DNA from: Dysgonamonadaceae bacterium
GTDB lineage: Bacteria; Bacteroidota; Bacteroidia; Bacteroidales; Dysgonomonadaceae
DNA: 64,000 nucleotides
Reading direction: 5' to 3'
Assembly: GCA_031254645.1 (NCBI GenBank)
Contig: JAIRUA010000007.1
Coordinates: 248,001-312,000, forward strand
Numbering within the stretch: position 1 is the first letter of the stretch; the number at the start of each line of letters is the position of its first letter. Both the position numbers and the translations under genes were made by a program. This document shows, piece after piece, positions 53,417 through 61,321 of the stretch. The notes beneath the pieces were generated by a model that was not told where the DNA came from, ran no database searches, and saw only the letters and a list, made by a program, of their open reading frames with translations.

Positions 53417-54502
53417 CTACTTCCCTTCCAAGATATTCAATAATTGCTGATTGAGGTATAATTTCTCTTTACCCACTTTTATCGATTGTAGAAATCCGGC
53501 TGTTTCCAAGGCGGACAAGTAATTTCCGACCGTTTTAGGGCTGCCGATATTCTCGTCAATTAAATGTTGGCGTTTGGTATAGGGCAAACGAAACAAAATC
53601 TCTATCAAGTTTTTGGAATAGATTTTCGGAAGTTTCTTTTTGATTTCCTCGGCAGTCTTTTCCATTGTTGTTGTTATTTTATTGAGCCGCTCAAAACCGC
53701 TTTTCGATGTTTTTTCTATCATTTCTAACATATACAAAATGAAGGCTTCCCATTCGTTATTCTCAGTAACGCCTTGTAGTTTTTGATAATAGGCTGCTCT
53801 GTTTTTGATAATGTATTCGCTCAAATAAATGGCAGGAATATCCAATAAACCCGAAAGTTTTAGATAGAGTAACAACAAAATTCTTCCTGTTCTTCCGTTT
53901 CCGTCGGCAAAAGGGTGGATGACTTCAAATTGATAGTGCAATAATGCCATTTTTATCAATGGGTCTATGGTATTGTCTTCATTGATGAATTTTTCTAAAT
54001 TCGCCATTTTTTCACGAATAACACTTTCGCCACTCGGCGGTGTGTAAATCACTTCGCCTTGCGGTGTACCCAAAGTTGTACCGGGTGTAACTCGAATTGA
54101 CGCACCATTTTGTTTGATACATTGAACAATTTTTATGCAAAGATTTGTTGTGATAAATGGTTTTGTTGTCAATTCTTCCAACCCCAACCAAAGTGCTTCT
54201 TTGTAACTCAGCACTTCTTTTGTTGCAAAATTTTCATTTTTTTTGTCTGCCACCAGCGATTGATAAAGTTCATCGTTAGTGGTAATGATATTTTCTACTT
54301 CCGAACTCGCTTTTGCTTCTTGCAAATAAATGGTGTCCAAAAACAATGTAGGATTTGGCAAATTTTGCAATGCGCCGTTCAGTTGTGCCAAAGCCCTGCC
54401 CGCCGATATGGTTTTGCGAAGTATATTCTTCGTTTCAATATCGGCATTTGGCGGTAGTAACGGCAGATCGTTATACGGTATTTTTCTATCGAATTTATGC
54501 AT
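53417..54502 (-). CDS. Fic-family protein (predicted AMPylase) with winged-helix C terminus
   Basis: The ATG at 54502 is used; a TTG nine bases upstream lies in the operator repeat. The 361-residue protein has an N-terminal Fic/DOC region with an inhibitory helix motif SxxxEN in ASSEVENIITTN (class II, intramolecular). The Fic core has [12 protein letters not shown], with all catalytic residues present. The C-terminal winged helix (YTKRQHLIDENIGSPKTVGN) could bind DNA. Such proteins transfer AMP to hydroxyl groups of proteins. It is inserted between two copies of the pnuT 3' end, suggesting recent arrival. Inverted repeats surround its start and promoter. Confidence 0.9.
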   Translation of the reverse strand: MHKFDRKIPYNDLPLLPPNADIETKNILRKTISAGRALAQLNGALQNLPNPTLFLDTIYLQEAKASSEVENIITTNDELYQSLVADKKNENFATKEVLSYKEALWLGLEELTTKPFITTNLCIKIVQCIKQNGASIRVTPGTTLGTPQGEVIYTPPSGESVIREKMANLEKFINEDNTIDPLIKMALLHYQFEVIHPFADGNGRTGRILLLLYLKLSGLLDIPAIYLSEYIIKNRAAYYQKLQGVTENNEWEAFILYMLEMIEKTSKSGFERLNKITTTMEKTAEEIKKKLPKIYSKNLIEILFRLPYTKRQHLIDENIGSPKTVGNYLSALETAGFLQSIKVGKEKLYLNQQLLNILEGK

Positions 54503-54508
54503 ATTCTT

Positions 54509-54599
54509 CAAGTGTAAATTTTACGCCCGTTTCTAAAACGAGGGCAAATATACGAAAAATTTACTCTTGTGCGAAAAACGAGGGTAAAAATTACACTTG
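54509..54599 (-). promoter_or_regulatory. Fic promoter with inverted operator-like repeats
   Basis: The minus strand has TATATTTG (-7 box, 54545-54552) for the Fic gene. It is flanked by inverted copies of CAAGTGTAA(A/T)TTTTAC at 54509-54530 and 54578-54599, with a third partial copy of ACGAGGG between them. The symmetry suggests binding of a dimeric regulator, possibly the Fic protein's own winged helix. Confidence 0.55.
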
Positions 54600-54621
54600 T
54601 TCGTTTTTTTGAAAATCAGAA

Positions 54622-54824
54622 TTACAATCGCTTTGAGCATTATCACAATGTGGATGCTTGCACATAAACTTATGGAGCAATGGTGGTTGTGGTTTGTAGT
54701 AAATATTATTTCGTGCGGGCTTTTGTTTGGCAAGGATTGTATCCTACGGCGGTATTGTTTGCAATGTATTCGGTGATCTCGGTTTTTGGGTATTATAAGT
54801 GGAAAAGAATGATGAAGAAATAAT
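54622..54824 (+). pseudogene. Duplicated 3' fragment of pnuT
   Basis: About 200 bases match the end of pnuT (53159-53361) at roughly 90%: for example AGCATTATCACAATGTGGAT, TTTGGCAAGGATTGTATCCT and ATTATAAGTGGAAAAGAATG occur in both. A one-base deletion (GCGGGCTTTTG against GTGTACTTTTTG) breaks the frame, and the 5' two-thirds are absent. The two copies flank the Fic gene. Either the Fic segment arrived with a replacement pnuT tail or a duplication was split by insertion. Confidence 0.85.
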
Positions 54825-54845
54825 TCACTATTGTACAGCATTTTA

Positions 54846-54944
54846 TCACTCTATCAATTTTTGTTCTATCTTTAAATATTCTATTTCTTCATTTGTCAAT
54901 TCCAATTCAACAAGCAACTTTCGAGTTACTCCCTTTTTCATCAT
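54846..54944 (-). CDS. Short open frame or gene remnant downstream of the DUF1016 gene
   Basis: A 32-codon frame (MMKKGVTRKLLVELELTNEE and following) continues in the same phase as the DUF1016 gene after its stop, with open codons upstream but no other start. It looks like the C-terminal piece of a helical protein rather than a complete gene. No family is recognised. Confidence 0.3.
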   Translation of the reverse strand: MMKKGVTRKLLVELELTNEEIEYLKIEQKLIE

Positions 54945-55037
54945 CAATAGTTTTATTGTTTCCGGTTCGAGTAAATCTTGAAAAAAAGTATTGAAAACAT
55001 TTGCAATGATTGCAAAATTACAGCGATTACAACAACA

Positions 55038-56168
55038 TTAGTGATTGAATTCTCTTTTCATAAAGTTTTCCAGCACTCTCTTTTCCGGCAATTTGACAAG
55101 GTATTTGGAAACAAACAGTTGGTCGTCCATTCCAGCAGTGGAATATCTGACAAGTGTGTCGTCTTTGTCCGCACAGAGTATAATACCAATGGGCGGATTA
55201 TCGCCTTCCGACATCTCATTGTCTTTATAGTAATTCAAATACAGATTCATTTGCCCTGCATCGGAGTAATCGTATTCGTTTAATTTCAAATCAATCAGCA
55301 CATTACACTTTAGTATTTTGTGATAAAAGACCAAATCAATACGATAATGTTTGTTGTTGAATGTAATCCGTTTTTGTCGTGCTTCAAAACAAAATCCCGT
55401 TCCCAATTCGATAAGAAATTCTTGCAAATGGTTTAGAATTTGTTGCTCCAATTCCGATTCGTTATATTCCGACTTCTCTTCTAATTCCAGAAATTCCAAA
55501 ATATACGGATTTCGGATTATTTCAGCATTGGTAGCAGGTTTCAAATTTTTGATTTTTGCGATAACAGCTTCTTTATTCGTGGACATAACAGTCCTAAACG
55601 CCAAAAAAGTATCAATAGCCCTTCGCAACTCTCTGATATTCCAACTGTTTTTGATTGTTTCTACTTCATAGAAAAACCTTTGCTGTTCGTCTTCCACTCG
55701 TATCAGTTCGATGAAGTGGGAATAGCTCAATCTTGATAACAACAATTCAGGTGGGATATTTATATTGTCTTCCAATTTAGCTGACGGTGTCAGCCAAATG
55801 TTTAGTCGCTCGGCAGGCACAATCGGAAGCATATCTGCATATTGAACATTTTGTAATTCGGCTGACAATGTCAGCCAGATTTGAGGATAAGCTTGGTAAA
55901 ACAACCTGCACGTGTTCAAAGCTCTTCGATGCAGACCTTTCATTCCCTTTGTTTTTAGCTTCTTAGCTATTTCTTCTAGCAATCCTATTCCATACTTTGC
56001 CCTATCTTCGCCGTTTTGCTCAAATTCTATAATGTAACAACCGATAAGCCAATTACGAATGGTCAAATTGTAATTGATAGCTTTTACCACATTTTCGTGT
56101 AATATACAATGTGTCTGATAAATACTATTTATCAACTTTTCAAAACTATTTTTCTTTACCAATGTCAT
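55038..56168 (-). CDS. DUF1016 (YhcG-type) PD-(D/E)xK nuclease-domain protein
   Basis: The start at 56168 (MTLVKKNSFEKLINSIYQTH) is preferred; an ATG 30 bases earlier is possible. The N-terminal DUF1016 region has the pattern YNLTIRNWLIGCYIIEFEQN, then RAKYGIGLLEEIAKKLK and LHRRALNTCRLFYQAYPQIW. The C-terminal nuclease domain has KHYRIDLVFYH and VLIDLKLNEY, giving the D and (D)xK residues of a PD-(D/E)xK site. The family often accompanies restriction-modification genes and defence islands. An internal near-repeat IWLT(L/P)SA(E/K)L is present around residues 105 and 140. No partner methylase is adjacent. Confidence 0.85.
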   Translation of the reverse strand: MTLVKKNSFEKLINSIYQTHCILHENVVKAINYNLTIRNWLIGCYIIEFEQNGEDRAKYGIGLLEEIAKKLKTKGMKGLHRRALNTCRLFYQAYPQIWLTLSAELQNVQYADMLPIVPAERLNIWLTPSAKLEDNINIPPELLLSRLSYSHFIELIRVEDEQQRFFYEVETIKNSWNIRELRRAIDTFLAFRTVMSTNKEAVIAKIKNLKPATNAEIIRNPYILEFLELEEKSEYNESELEQQILNHLQEFLIELGTGFCFEARQKRITFNNKHYRIDLVFYHKILKCNVLIDLKLNEYDYSDAGQMNLYLNYYKDNEMSEGDNPPIGIILCADKDDTLVRYSTAGMDDQLFVSKYLVKLPEKRVLENFMKREFNH

Positions 56169-56348
56169 AATACATGTGTTTCTGATTTCAAATGACAAAA
56201 ATTACAATAACTACCCCATCAATTCAGTTAATTTATTACTCATATTGAGCTTTTCAACCTATTGTTTGTAGTCGTTACAACTTTACATATAATGAACCAA
56301 CTTTATTTTCGCACCAAAATTTGAAAACAATCAACCGCAAACCGCAAT

Positions 56349-56720
56349 TCACTTTTTCAAAAGCGCATCAATAAGCTTGTTCTGATTTTCCAACAAATCA
56401 GTGATTTTTTCCTGATTAGACATCAAAACCTCTAATACATTTTCAGGAAAATTGTTGTGGATAGTTTGGTTTTGGATTTTATGAATGTTGCCGGTCGCGC
56501 TATCGGAATTATATTGCACAATACTATCGTCTTTCAACAACTCGTTGATATCCACTTCCAACACTTTGGCTATGCGATGGAGCATTATTGAGTTTGGAAT
56601 AGTTTTATCCGATTCTAAACTTGATACAACGCTTTGGCTTATATCAGCCATTATTGCTAAATCTGTCTGAGACAAATCTTTAAGCTCTCTATACTGTCTA
56701 ACTTTTTTACCAATGCTCAT
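56349..56720 (-). CDS. Xre-family helix-turn-helix regulator
   Basis: The 123-residue protein has a classical HTH_3 domain (KKVRQYRELKDLSQTDLAIM, ADISQSVVSSLESDKTIPNS) and a coiled C-terminal part with repeated (E/N)xLxxNQEK. It lies divergent from the double-glycine peptide genes. A perfect 16-base palindrome (TATCGAAATTTCGATA) and a half-site flank its own promoter box, suggesting autoregulation and possible control of the peptide promoter. Confidence 0.85.
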   Translation of the reverse strand: MSIGKKVRQYRELKDLSQTDLAIMADISQSVVSSLESDKTIPNSIMLHRIAKVLEVDINELLKDDSIVQYNSDSATGNIHKIQNQTIHNNFPENVLEVLMSNQEKITDLLENQNKLIDALLKK

Positions 56721-56737
56721 TTTATCGAAATTTTGGT

Positions 56738-56745
56738 CAAAGATA
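56738..56745 (-). promoter_or_regulatory. -7 promoter box (TATCTTTG) of the Xre regulator
   Basis: The minus strand reads TATCTTTG 18 bases before the regulator start. It sits between two TATCGAAAT sites, so repressor binding there would block transcription. Confidence 0.5.
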
Positions 56746-56753
56746 GCGGTTTT

Positions 56754-56769
56754 TATCGAAATTTCGATA
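56754..56769. promoter_or_regulatory. 16-base palindromic operator (TATCGAAATTTCGATA)
   Basis: The palindrome is perfect. A further copy of TATCGAAATTTT lies at 56723-56734, on the other side of the -7 box. Two similarly spaced sites around a regulator's own promoter are typical for Xre repressors. Confidence 0.65.
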
Positions 56770-56832
56770 GCGTGTAAGATTTTTTCGTTATATTTTTGTA
56801 CTGTAAATATTTCTCAAAAAATAATGGAAATA

Positions 56833-56864
56833 TTTGCAGAACTAAAACATATTTAATAATTTTG
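56833..56864 (+). promoter_or_regulatory. Promoter (TTTG, 20 bases, TAATTTTG) of the double-glycine peptide genes
   Basis: TTTG at 56833-56836 and TAATTTTG at 56857-56864 are 20 bases apart, fitting the Bacteroides consensus. Transcription would start near 56871, just before the first peptide gene. Confidence 0.65.
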
Positions 56865-56879
56865 TAAAACTAAAAAAAG

Positions 56880-57053
56880 ATGAAAAATCTAGATTTAAAC
56901 GCCTACGGCGTAGTAGAAATGAATGACGCAGAAATGCGCGAAGTAGAAGGAGGCTGGGGAAGAGTTGGCGCGTACATTATTATGATGCTTGTAGACTATG
57001 TAATAGGCGACTTCGATGATTTTCAACGAGGTTATAATGATGCAAAAAACTAA
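56880..57053 (+). CDS. Double-glycine leader peptide A (bacteriocin-like precursor)
   Basis: This 57-residue gene is too short for most gene finders. The leader MKNLDLNAYGVVEMNDAEMR and following EVEGG ends in a Gly-Gly cleavage site at 24-25, with the conserved E/L-rich leader helix (EMNDAEMREVEGG). The predicted mature peptide is 32 residues (begins WGRVGAYIIMMLVDY), with a hydrophobic first half and an acidic, aromatic second half. A C39-peptidase ABC exporter lies 2 kb downstream. It resembles Bacteroidales GG-type natural-product precursors; antibacterial activity is not shown. Confidence 0.78.
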   Translation: MKNLDLNAYGVVEMNDAEMREVEGGWGRVGAYIIMMLVDYVIGDFDDFQRGYNDAKN

Positions 57054-57058
57054 CGATT

Positions 57059-57244
57059 ATGAGAGAAATTGAAAATGCAATCAAGGCTGCTAACCTCAAA
57101 GAGCTTAGCAATGAAGAAATGTCTCAAATAGATGGCGGCAACATAATGTATTGGCTAGGGTACGCTTGTTCGAAGATCGAAGATTTCTGGAGCGGTGACT
57201 CCGGAGCTGCAATGAAACAAATGTCATTAGCGGCAGGGCGATAA
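57059..57244 (+). CDS. Double-glycine leader peptide B (bacteriocin-like precursor)
   Basis: The 61-residue peptide begins 5 bases after peptide A. Its leader (AANLKELSNEEMSQIDGG) has the typical LSxxEMxxIxGG pattern with cleavage after Gly27. The mature part of 34 residues starts NIMYWLGYACSKIEDFW and contains a single Cys and several Gly. Two such precursors in tandem suggest a two-peptide product. They are followed directly by a strong terminator. Confidence 0.82.
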   Translation: MREIENAIKAANLKELSNEEMSQIDGGNIMYWLGYACSKIEDFWSGDSGAAMKQMSLAAGR

Positions 57245-57253
57245 TATTATCAG

Positions 57254-57285
57254 TTGCATATCAGGTTGGCTTACCTGATATGCAA
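57254..57285 (+). terminator. Strong hairpin after the peptide genes (13-base perfect stem)
   Basis: TTGCATATCAGGT pairs perfectly with ACCTGATATGCAA around a 6-base loop, followed by TTATTT. It would allow high transcription of the peptides with reduced read-through into the export genes. Confidence 0.8.
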
Positions 57286-57309
57286 TTATTTATGTAATTA
57301 AACTAACAA

Positions 57310-57441
57310 TTAAATATCTGAAATTTCTTTTATTTCATCTGGTATAACATTACTCGGTCTATTGCAAAACAAATTTGAGCTATCGACTGGATAGTCTGTC
57401 AGCCAATCTAAATTCTGTCTTCTGAGATCAACAATGTTATT
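57310..57441 (-). pseudogene. Fragment of an unidentified gene on the minus strand
   Basis: The minus strand has an open frame of about 45 codons ending in TAA at 57310-57312. Its sequence is unlike random translation (LDWLTDYPVDSSNLFCNRPS, then VIPDEIKEISDI) but it has no start codon and runs into the antisense of the CPBP gene. It is probably the 3' end of a gene lost when the peptide locus was rearranged. No family is recognised. Confidence 0.4.
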
Positions 57442-57453
57442 GAGTAGTTTTCT

Positions 57454-57954
57454 ATGCAAAAAATAAATCGTTACATAAGAAAAATCTCGTTTCTTTCGGC
57501 TTTTTTAATATTATCATTAGCATTGATAGGATATTATTTCTTGTTCGACTGGTTATATTTGTATTGGAAAGAGTTTGACATAATCTTTGAAGAAGAACCT
57601 TATAGCCATCATAAAACCTTTTTGGGTCTCTTTTGGGGTGCGGTAGTCATTGCCCCTTTATTAGAAACACTTATTTCTCAGGTTGCAGTTTTTCATCTAC
57701 TTAGACTTATTTCTTGGCTGCGAAAACGCGAATGTTATATTGTTATCATTGGTGGGATATTGTTTGGGATAATCCATTTTTCTTCACTATCTCATATTAT
57801 TGCAACCACATTCTTAGGCATTTTTCTTATGTATGTTTACGCAATAAGACGACGTAAAGGAGGTTATTGGATAGTAGTTTTACTACACGCATATTGGAAT
57901 GGAATGGTTCTTCTTTTAGATAAATTTTCGGCAGAACCTGTTTTTGTGTTTTGA
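57454..57954 (+). CDS. CPBP-family intramembrane protein (Abi-like)
   Basis: The 166-residue protein has four to five transmembrane helices and the CPBP order of motifs: APLLETLISQVAVFHLLR in place of the usual EExxxR, FGIIHFSS, and LLHAYWNG with the second His. The first motif has a single Glu (ET instead of EE), so peptidase activity may be weakened or altered. CPBP proteins are frequent in bacteriocin loci as self-immunity or maturation factors. Here it lies between the peptides and the exporter. Confidence 0.78.
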   Translation: MQKINRYIRKISFLSAFLILSLALIGYYFLFDWLYLYWKEFDIIFEEEPYSHHKTFLGLFWGAVVIAPLLETLISQVAVFHLLRLISWLRKRECYIVIIGGILFGIIHFSSLSHIIATTFLGIFLMYVYAIRRRKGGYWIVVLLHAYWNGMVLLLDKFSAEPVFVF

Positions 57955-57970
57955 TGTAATTACGATATTT

Positions 57971-59107
57971 ATGCCCCTCTTCCCTCCCGACATCCTCCAC
58001 TTTACTACTCAATCCCACTTTTCTCGCACCCATTCCTCCACGTGGATTGTCTATCTCTTTGTCTTGTTGTTCATTACCGCAGGCATTATTTCTCTACCCT
58101 TTATCTCAATCGAAGTCAGCACCCAATCTCGCGGTATCATACGCACCCAGTTCGAAAACAATCAGCTACAATCCGCCGTCTATGCTCAAATAACCGACAT
58201 CCGTATGGTTGAAAACCAACCCGTTATTCAAGGCGACACCCTACTCGTCCTCAACGCCGACAACATAAACGTACAAATCAATCGTGCACTGGAAAGGGTG
58301 GATGAAAACATTGCCTTTATCAGTGATATTTCTTTTTTGCTCGACGGTAATGTTTCCGCCCTGCAAACACCTAAATATCTACACGAAAGCAATCTGTTTC
58401 GTGCATCCGAAAACGAACACCAAACACGCATCGCCTTTCTGCAGCACGAACTTTACGTATCAGAACGTCTTCATCAGCGAGATGCTATCGCCCAAAACGA
58501 GTACCTGCGCGACCGAAACAACTATGACAACGCCCTGCGCAGCCTCGATAATCTTCGCGAACAGTTCCGTAACCGCTGGCAAGCAGAACGTACTGCTTAC
58601 GAACAGGAAATCGGAACGTTGAGGGCGGATATCCTTCGCCTTTTGGACGAAAAAACAAAATACGTATTGCTCGCACCTGTTTCCGGCTCAATTATGCAGC
58701 TTGCCGGTATTCATCGAGGCAGTTTTATTGCGCCCGGGCAGGTAATTGCACAGATTTCAAATGATAACGACTTGTTGGTCGAAAGTTTCGTTTCACCTGC
58801 CGATATCGGTTTTGTGAATGTAGGACAGCCTGTTCGGTTTCAATTAGACGCTTTCAATTACAACCAGTGGGGAATGGCGCACGGTACGGTGAAGGAAATT
58901 TCAAGCGATATCGTTACTGTGGGCGGCCAACCTGTGTTTCGGGTGCGTTCATCATTAGACAATGACTATTTACAGCTGCGCAATGGTTATCAAGGTAATC
59001 TCACAAAAGGAATGACACTGACGGCACGTTTTTATTTGACGGAACGTACTTTGTGGCAATTGCTGTTTGACAGGGTGGATAAGTGGCTAAACCCTGCACA
59101 AAATTAG
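57971..59107 (+). CDS. HlyD-like membrane-fusion protein of the peptide exporter
   Basis: The start at 57971 (MPLFPPDILHFTTQSHFSRT) follows the CPBP stop by 16 bases; an earlier frame start lies inside that gene. The 378-residue protein has one N-terminal transmembrane helix (VYLFVLLFITAGIISLPFIS), a biotinyl-lipoyl-like part (QSRGIIRTQFENNQLQSAVY, VIQGDTLLVLN), a long coiled coil and a C-terminal beta-barrel (VLLAPVSGSIMQLAGIHRGS, VGQPVRFQLDAFNYNQWG). It links the inner-membrane exporter to an outer-membrane channel not encoded here. Confidence 0.9.
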   Translation: MPLFPPDILHFTTQSHFSRTHSSTWIVYLFVLLFITAGIISLPFISIEVSTQSRGIIRTQFENNQLQSAVYAQITDIRMVENQPVIQGDTLLVLNADNINVQINRALERVDENIAFISDISFLLDGNVSALQTPKYLHESNLFRASENEHQTRIAFLQHELYVSERLHQRDAIAQNEYLRDRNNYDNALRSLDNLREQFRNRWQAERTAYEQEIGTLRADILRLLDEKTKYVLLAPVSGSIMQLAGIHRGSFIAPGQVIAQISNDNDLLVESFVSPADIGFVNVGQPVRFQLDAFNYNQWGMAHGTVKEISSDIVTVGGQPVFRVRSSLDNDYLQLRNGYQGNLTKGMTLTARFYLTERTLWQLLFDRVDKWLNPAQN

Positions 59108-59170
59108 CGCGAAGGCAAAAAACGATTTAACAGTTTAACGCTTTAACAATTTAACGAACCAACAATAAAA
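59108..59170. repeat. Spacer of repeated words (TTTAACAATTTAACG)
   Basis: The spacer after the HlyD-like gene contains GCGCGAAGGC and then TTTAACAGTTTAACGCTTTAAC, an A/T-rich word repeated three times up to the exporter start. It is similar in style to the other word-like spacers of the window. Confidence 0.55.
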
Positions 59171-61321
59171 GTGAAAGTAAAACAACGAGACATCACTGAC
59201 TGCGGCGCCGCCTGTCTCGCTTCCATAGCGGGGCATTACCGATTGAAGCTGCCTGTTTCGCGCATTCGACAAATTGCGGGAACGGACACGCGCGGAACAA
59301 ACGCGCTCGGAATGGTGCAAGCCGCCGAACAGCTCGGTTTTGAATGTAAGGCTGTGAAGGGAAATGTGGATTCGTTGTCCAAAATTCCTTTGCCTGCTAT
59401 TGCACACGTGGTGCTGGGGGATGGGTTGCAGCATTATGTGGTGATCTATTCTGTCGGTAAACGGAAACTTGTGTATATGGATCCGGCAGACGGACTGATG
59501 CACCGTGAAACAATTGAGGCGTTCAAGAAAAAATGGTCGGGAGTGTTGATTTTACTCCTGCCGGGTGAAGCTTTTAGAGAGGAGGATAAAAAAGTATCTA
59601 TCTTCAAGAGGTTTATGTATCTGCTTGCGCCGCACAAAAGTGTTGTCTTGACTTCCCTTTTCGGGGCAATTATCTATACCTTACTCGGACTTTCAACATC
59701 AATTTACATTCAAAAAATAACCGACAATGTGTTTGTAAACGGTAATACGAATCTGTTGAATTTACTTTCGGTGGTGATGATTATCATTTTGTTGATACAG
59801 ATATTTATCGGTGTGAGCAAAAGTTTTTTTATGCTTAATACCGGACAGAGGATTGATGCACGGCTGATTTTGGGGTATTACAAACATCTGCTTCGACTTC
59901 CGCAGCGCTTTTTCGATACGATGCGTGTGGGTGAAATCATTAGCAGGGTAAATGATGCGGTGAAAATCCGTGCGTTTATCAACGATACGGTGATTTCATT
60001 GGTGGTAAATGTGTTGATTGTTGTCTTTGCGTTTGCACTGATGTTTATTTACAGTTGGAAGTTGGCACTGATTTTGTTGGTTTCGATTCCACTATATGTT
60101 GTGATTTATTTGATTACAAACAGGCTGAACAAAAAGCGTGAGCGAAGATTGATGGAGGATGCGGCTGATTTGGAAAGTCAATTGGTTGAATCGCTCAATT
60201 CCGTGAAAACGATAAAGCAGTTTGGCATTGAGGATTTTGCGAACGTAAAGACTGAAAATAGGTTTGTTCGTTTGTTGGATTCGGTGTATATATCGACCAA
60301 AAACTCGTTTTTCAGTGGTAATTCGTCGGAGTTTGTGAGTCGGATTTTTACGATAATTACCCTTTGGATTGGTTCCCGCTTTGTGATTGACAGCACAGTA
60401 ACACCAGGCGAATTGATGGGTTTTTATGCGCTGATTGGTTATTTCACGTCGCCGGTGATGGGGTTGATTGAGTCGAACAAAACGATTCAGAACGCGGTGA
60501 TTGCTGCTGACCGTTTGTTTGAAATTATGGATTTGGAACGCGAAAGCAGCGAAAACAAAATAGAACTGACGCCGGAAAATATTGGCGATATTTGTTTTGA
60601 AGATGTATCATTCAGTTATGGTACGCGCGTTGATGTGTTTGAAAATTTCAGTTTGACCCTGAAAAAAGGCGAATTGACTGCTATTATCGGCGAAAGTGGG
60701 AGTGGAAAAACTACGCTTGCTGCCATTTTACAAAAGTTGTATCCGTTGAAATCGGGTAAGATATTGATAGGAAACACAAATATAAAATACATTGACAATC
60801 AGTCTATCAGAAAAATCATTGCCACTGTTCCGCAGCAGTTGAATCTTTTTTCGGGTAATGTTACGGAAAACATCGCTTTGGGCGAATTTAGTCCCGATTT
60901 GCAGCGGATTGTTGATATTTGTACAATGCTCGGAATGCTGTCGTTTATCGAAAAAATGCCGGCGGGTTTCAACACGTATATCGGTGAAAACGGTGCGGCG
61001 TTGTCGGGTGGACAGAAGCAGCGGCTTGCTATTGCGAGGGCATTATATAAAAATCCGGAAATCTTAATACTTGATGAGGCGACTTCGTCGCTGGACAGTG
61101 AATCGGAAAGTTTTGTGCAAAAGACGATTCAAAAGCTGATAAGTGAAGGTAAAACGGTGGTGATTATTGCACATAGATTGAGTACCGTTGTGAATGCGAA
61201 TAAGATTGTGGTGATGGAAGGAGGGAAAATTATCGAAGAAGGGAAGCACAAAGAACTGTTAGATAAGAAAGGAAGGTATTGGGATATGTGGAAAAAACAG
61301 AATGGCTCATTCAATGGGTGA
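59171..61321 (+). CDS. Peptidase-containing ABC exporter (C39 peptidase, PCAT)
   Basis: The GTG start gives a 716-residue protein. Residues 1-130 are a C39 peptidase with C11 in DITDCGAACLA, H88 in GDGLQHYVVIY and D104 in VYMDPADG, so it should cut double-glycine leaders. Six transmembrane helices follow, then an ABC domain with Walker A GESGSGKTTLAA, signature ALSGGQKQRLAIARAL and Walker B ILILDEATSSLDS. It exports the peptides encoded at 56880-57244 in concert with the HlyD-like adaptor. Confidence 0.94.
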   Translation: MKVKQRDITDCGAACLASIAGHYRLKLPVSRIRQIAGTDTRGTNALGMVQAAEQLGFECKAVKGNVDSLSKIPLPAIAHVVLGDGLQHYVVIYSVGKRKLVYMDPADGLMHRETIEAFKKKWSGVLILLLPGEAFREEDKKVSIFKRFMYLLAPHKSVVLTSLFGAIIYTLLGLSTSIYIQKITDNVFVNGNTNLLNLLSVVMIIILLIQIFIGVSKSFFMLNTGQRIDARLILGYYKHLLRLPQRFFDTMRVGEIISRVNDAVKIRAFINDTVISLVVNVLIVVFAFALMFIYSWKLALILLVSIPLYVVIYLITNRLNKKRERRLMEDAADLESQLVESLNSVKTIKQFGIEDFANVKTENRFVRLLDSVYISTKNSFFSGNSSEFVSRIFTIITLWIGSRFVIDSTVTPGELMGFYALIGYFTSPVMGLIESNKTIQNAVIAADRLFEIMDLERESSENKIELTPENIGDICFEDVSFSYGTRVDVFENFSLTLKKGELTAIIGESGSGKTTLAAILQKLYPLKSGKILIGNTNIKYIDNQSIRKIIATVPQQLNLFSGNVTENIALGEFSPDLQRIVDICTMLGMLSFIEKMPAGFNTYIGENGAALSGGQKQRLAIARALYKNPEILILDEATSSLDSESESFVQKTIQKLISEGKTVVIIAHRLSTVVNANKIVVMEGGKIIEEGKHKELLDKKGRYWDMWKKQNGSFNG

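Noticed and set aside
54533-54841. 102-codon minus-strand frame after the pnuT fragment
   Set aside because: It is the antisense of the duplicated pnuT end; the same shadow exists at the true pnuT (53170-53379).
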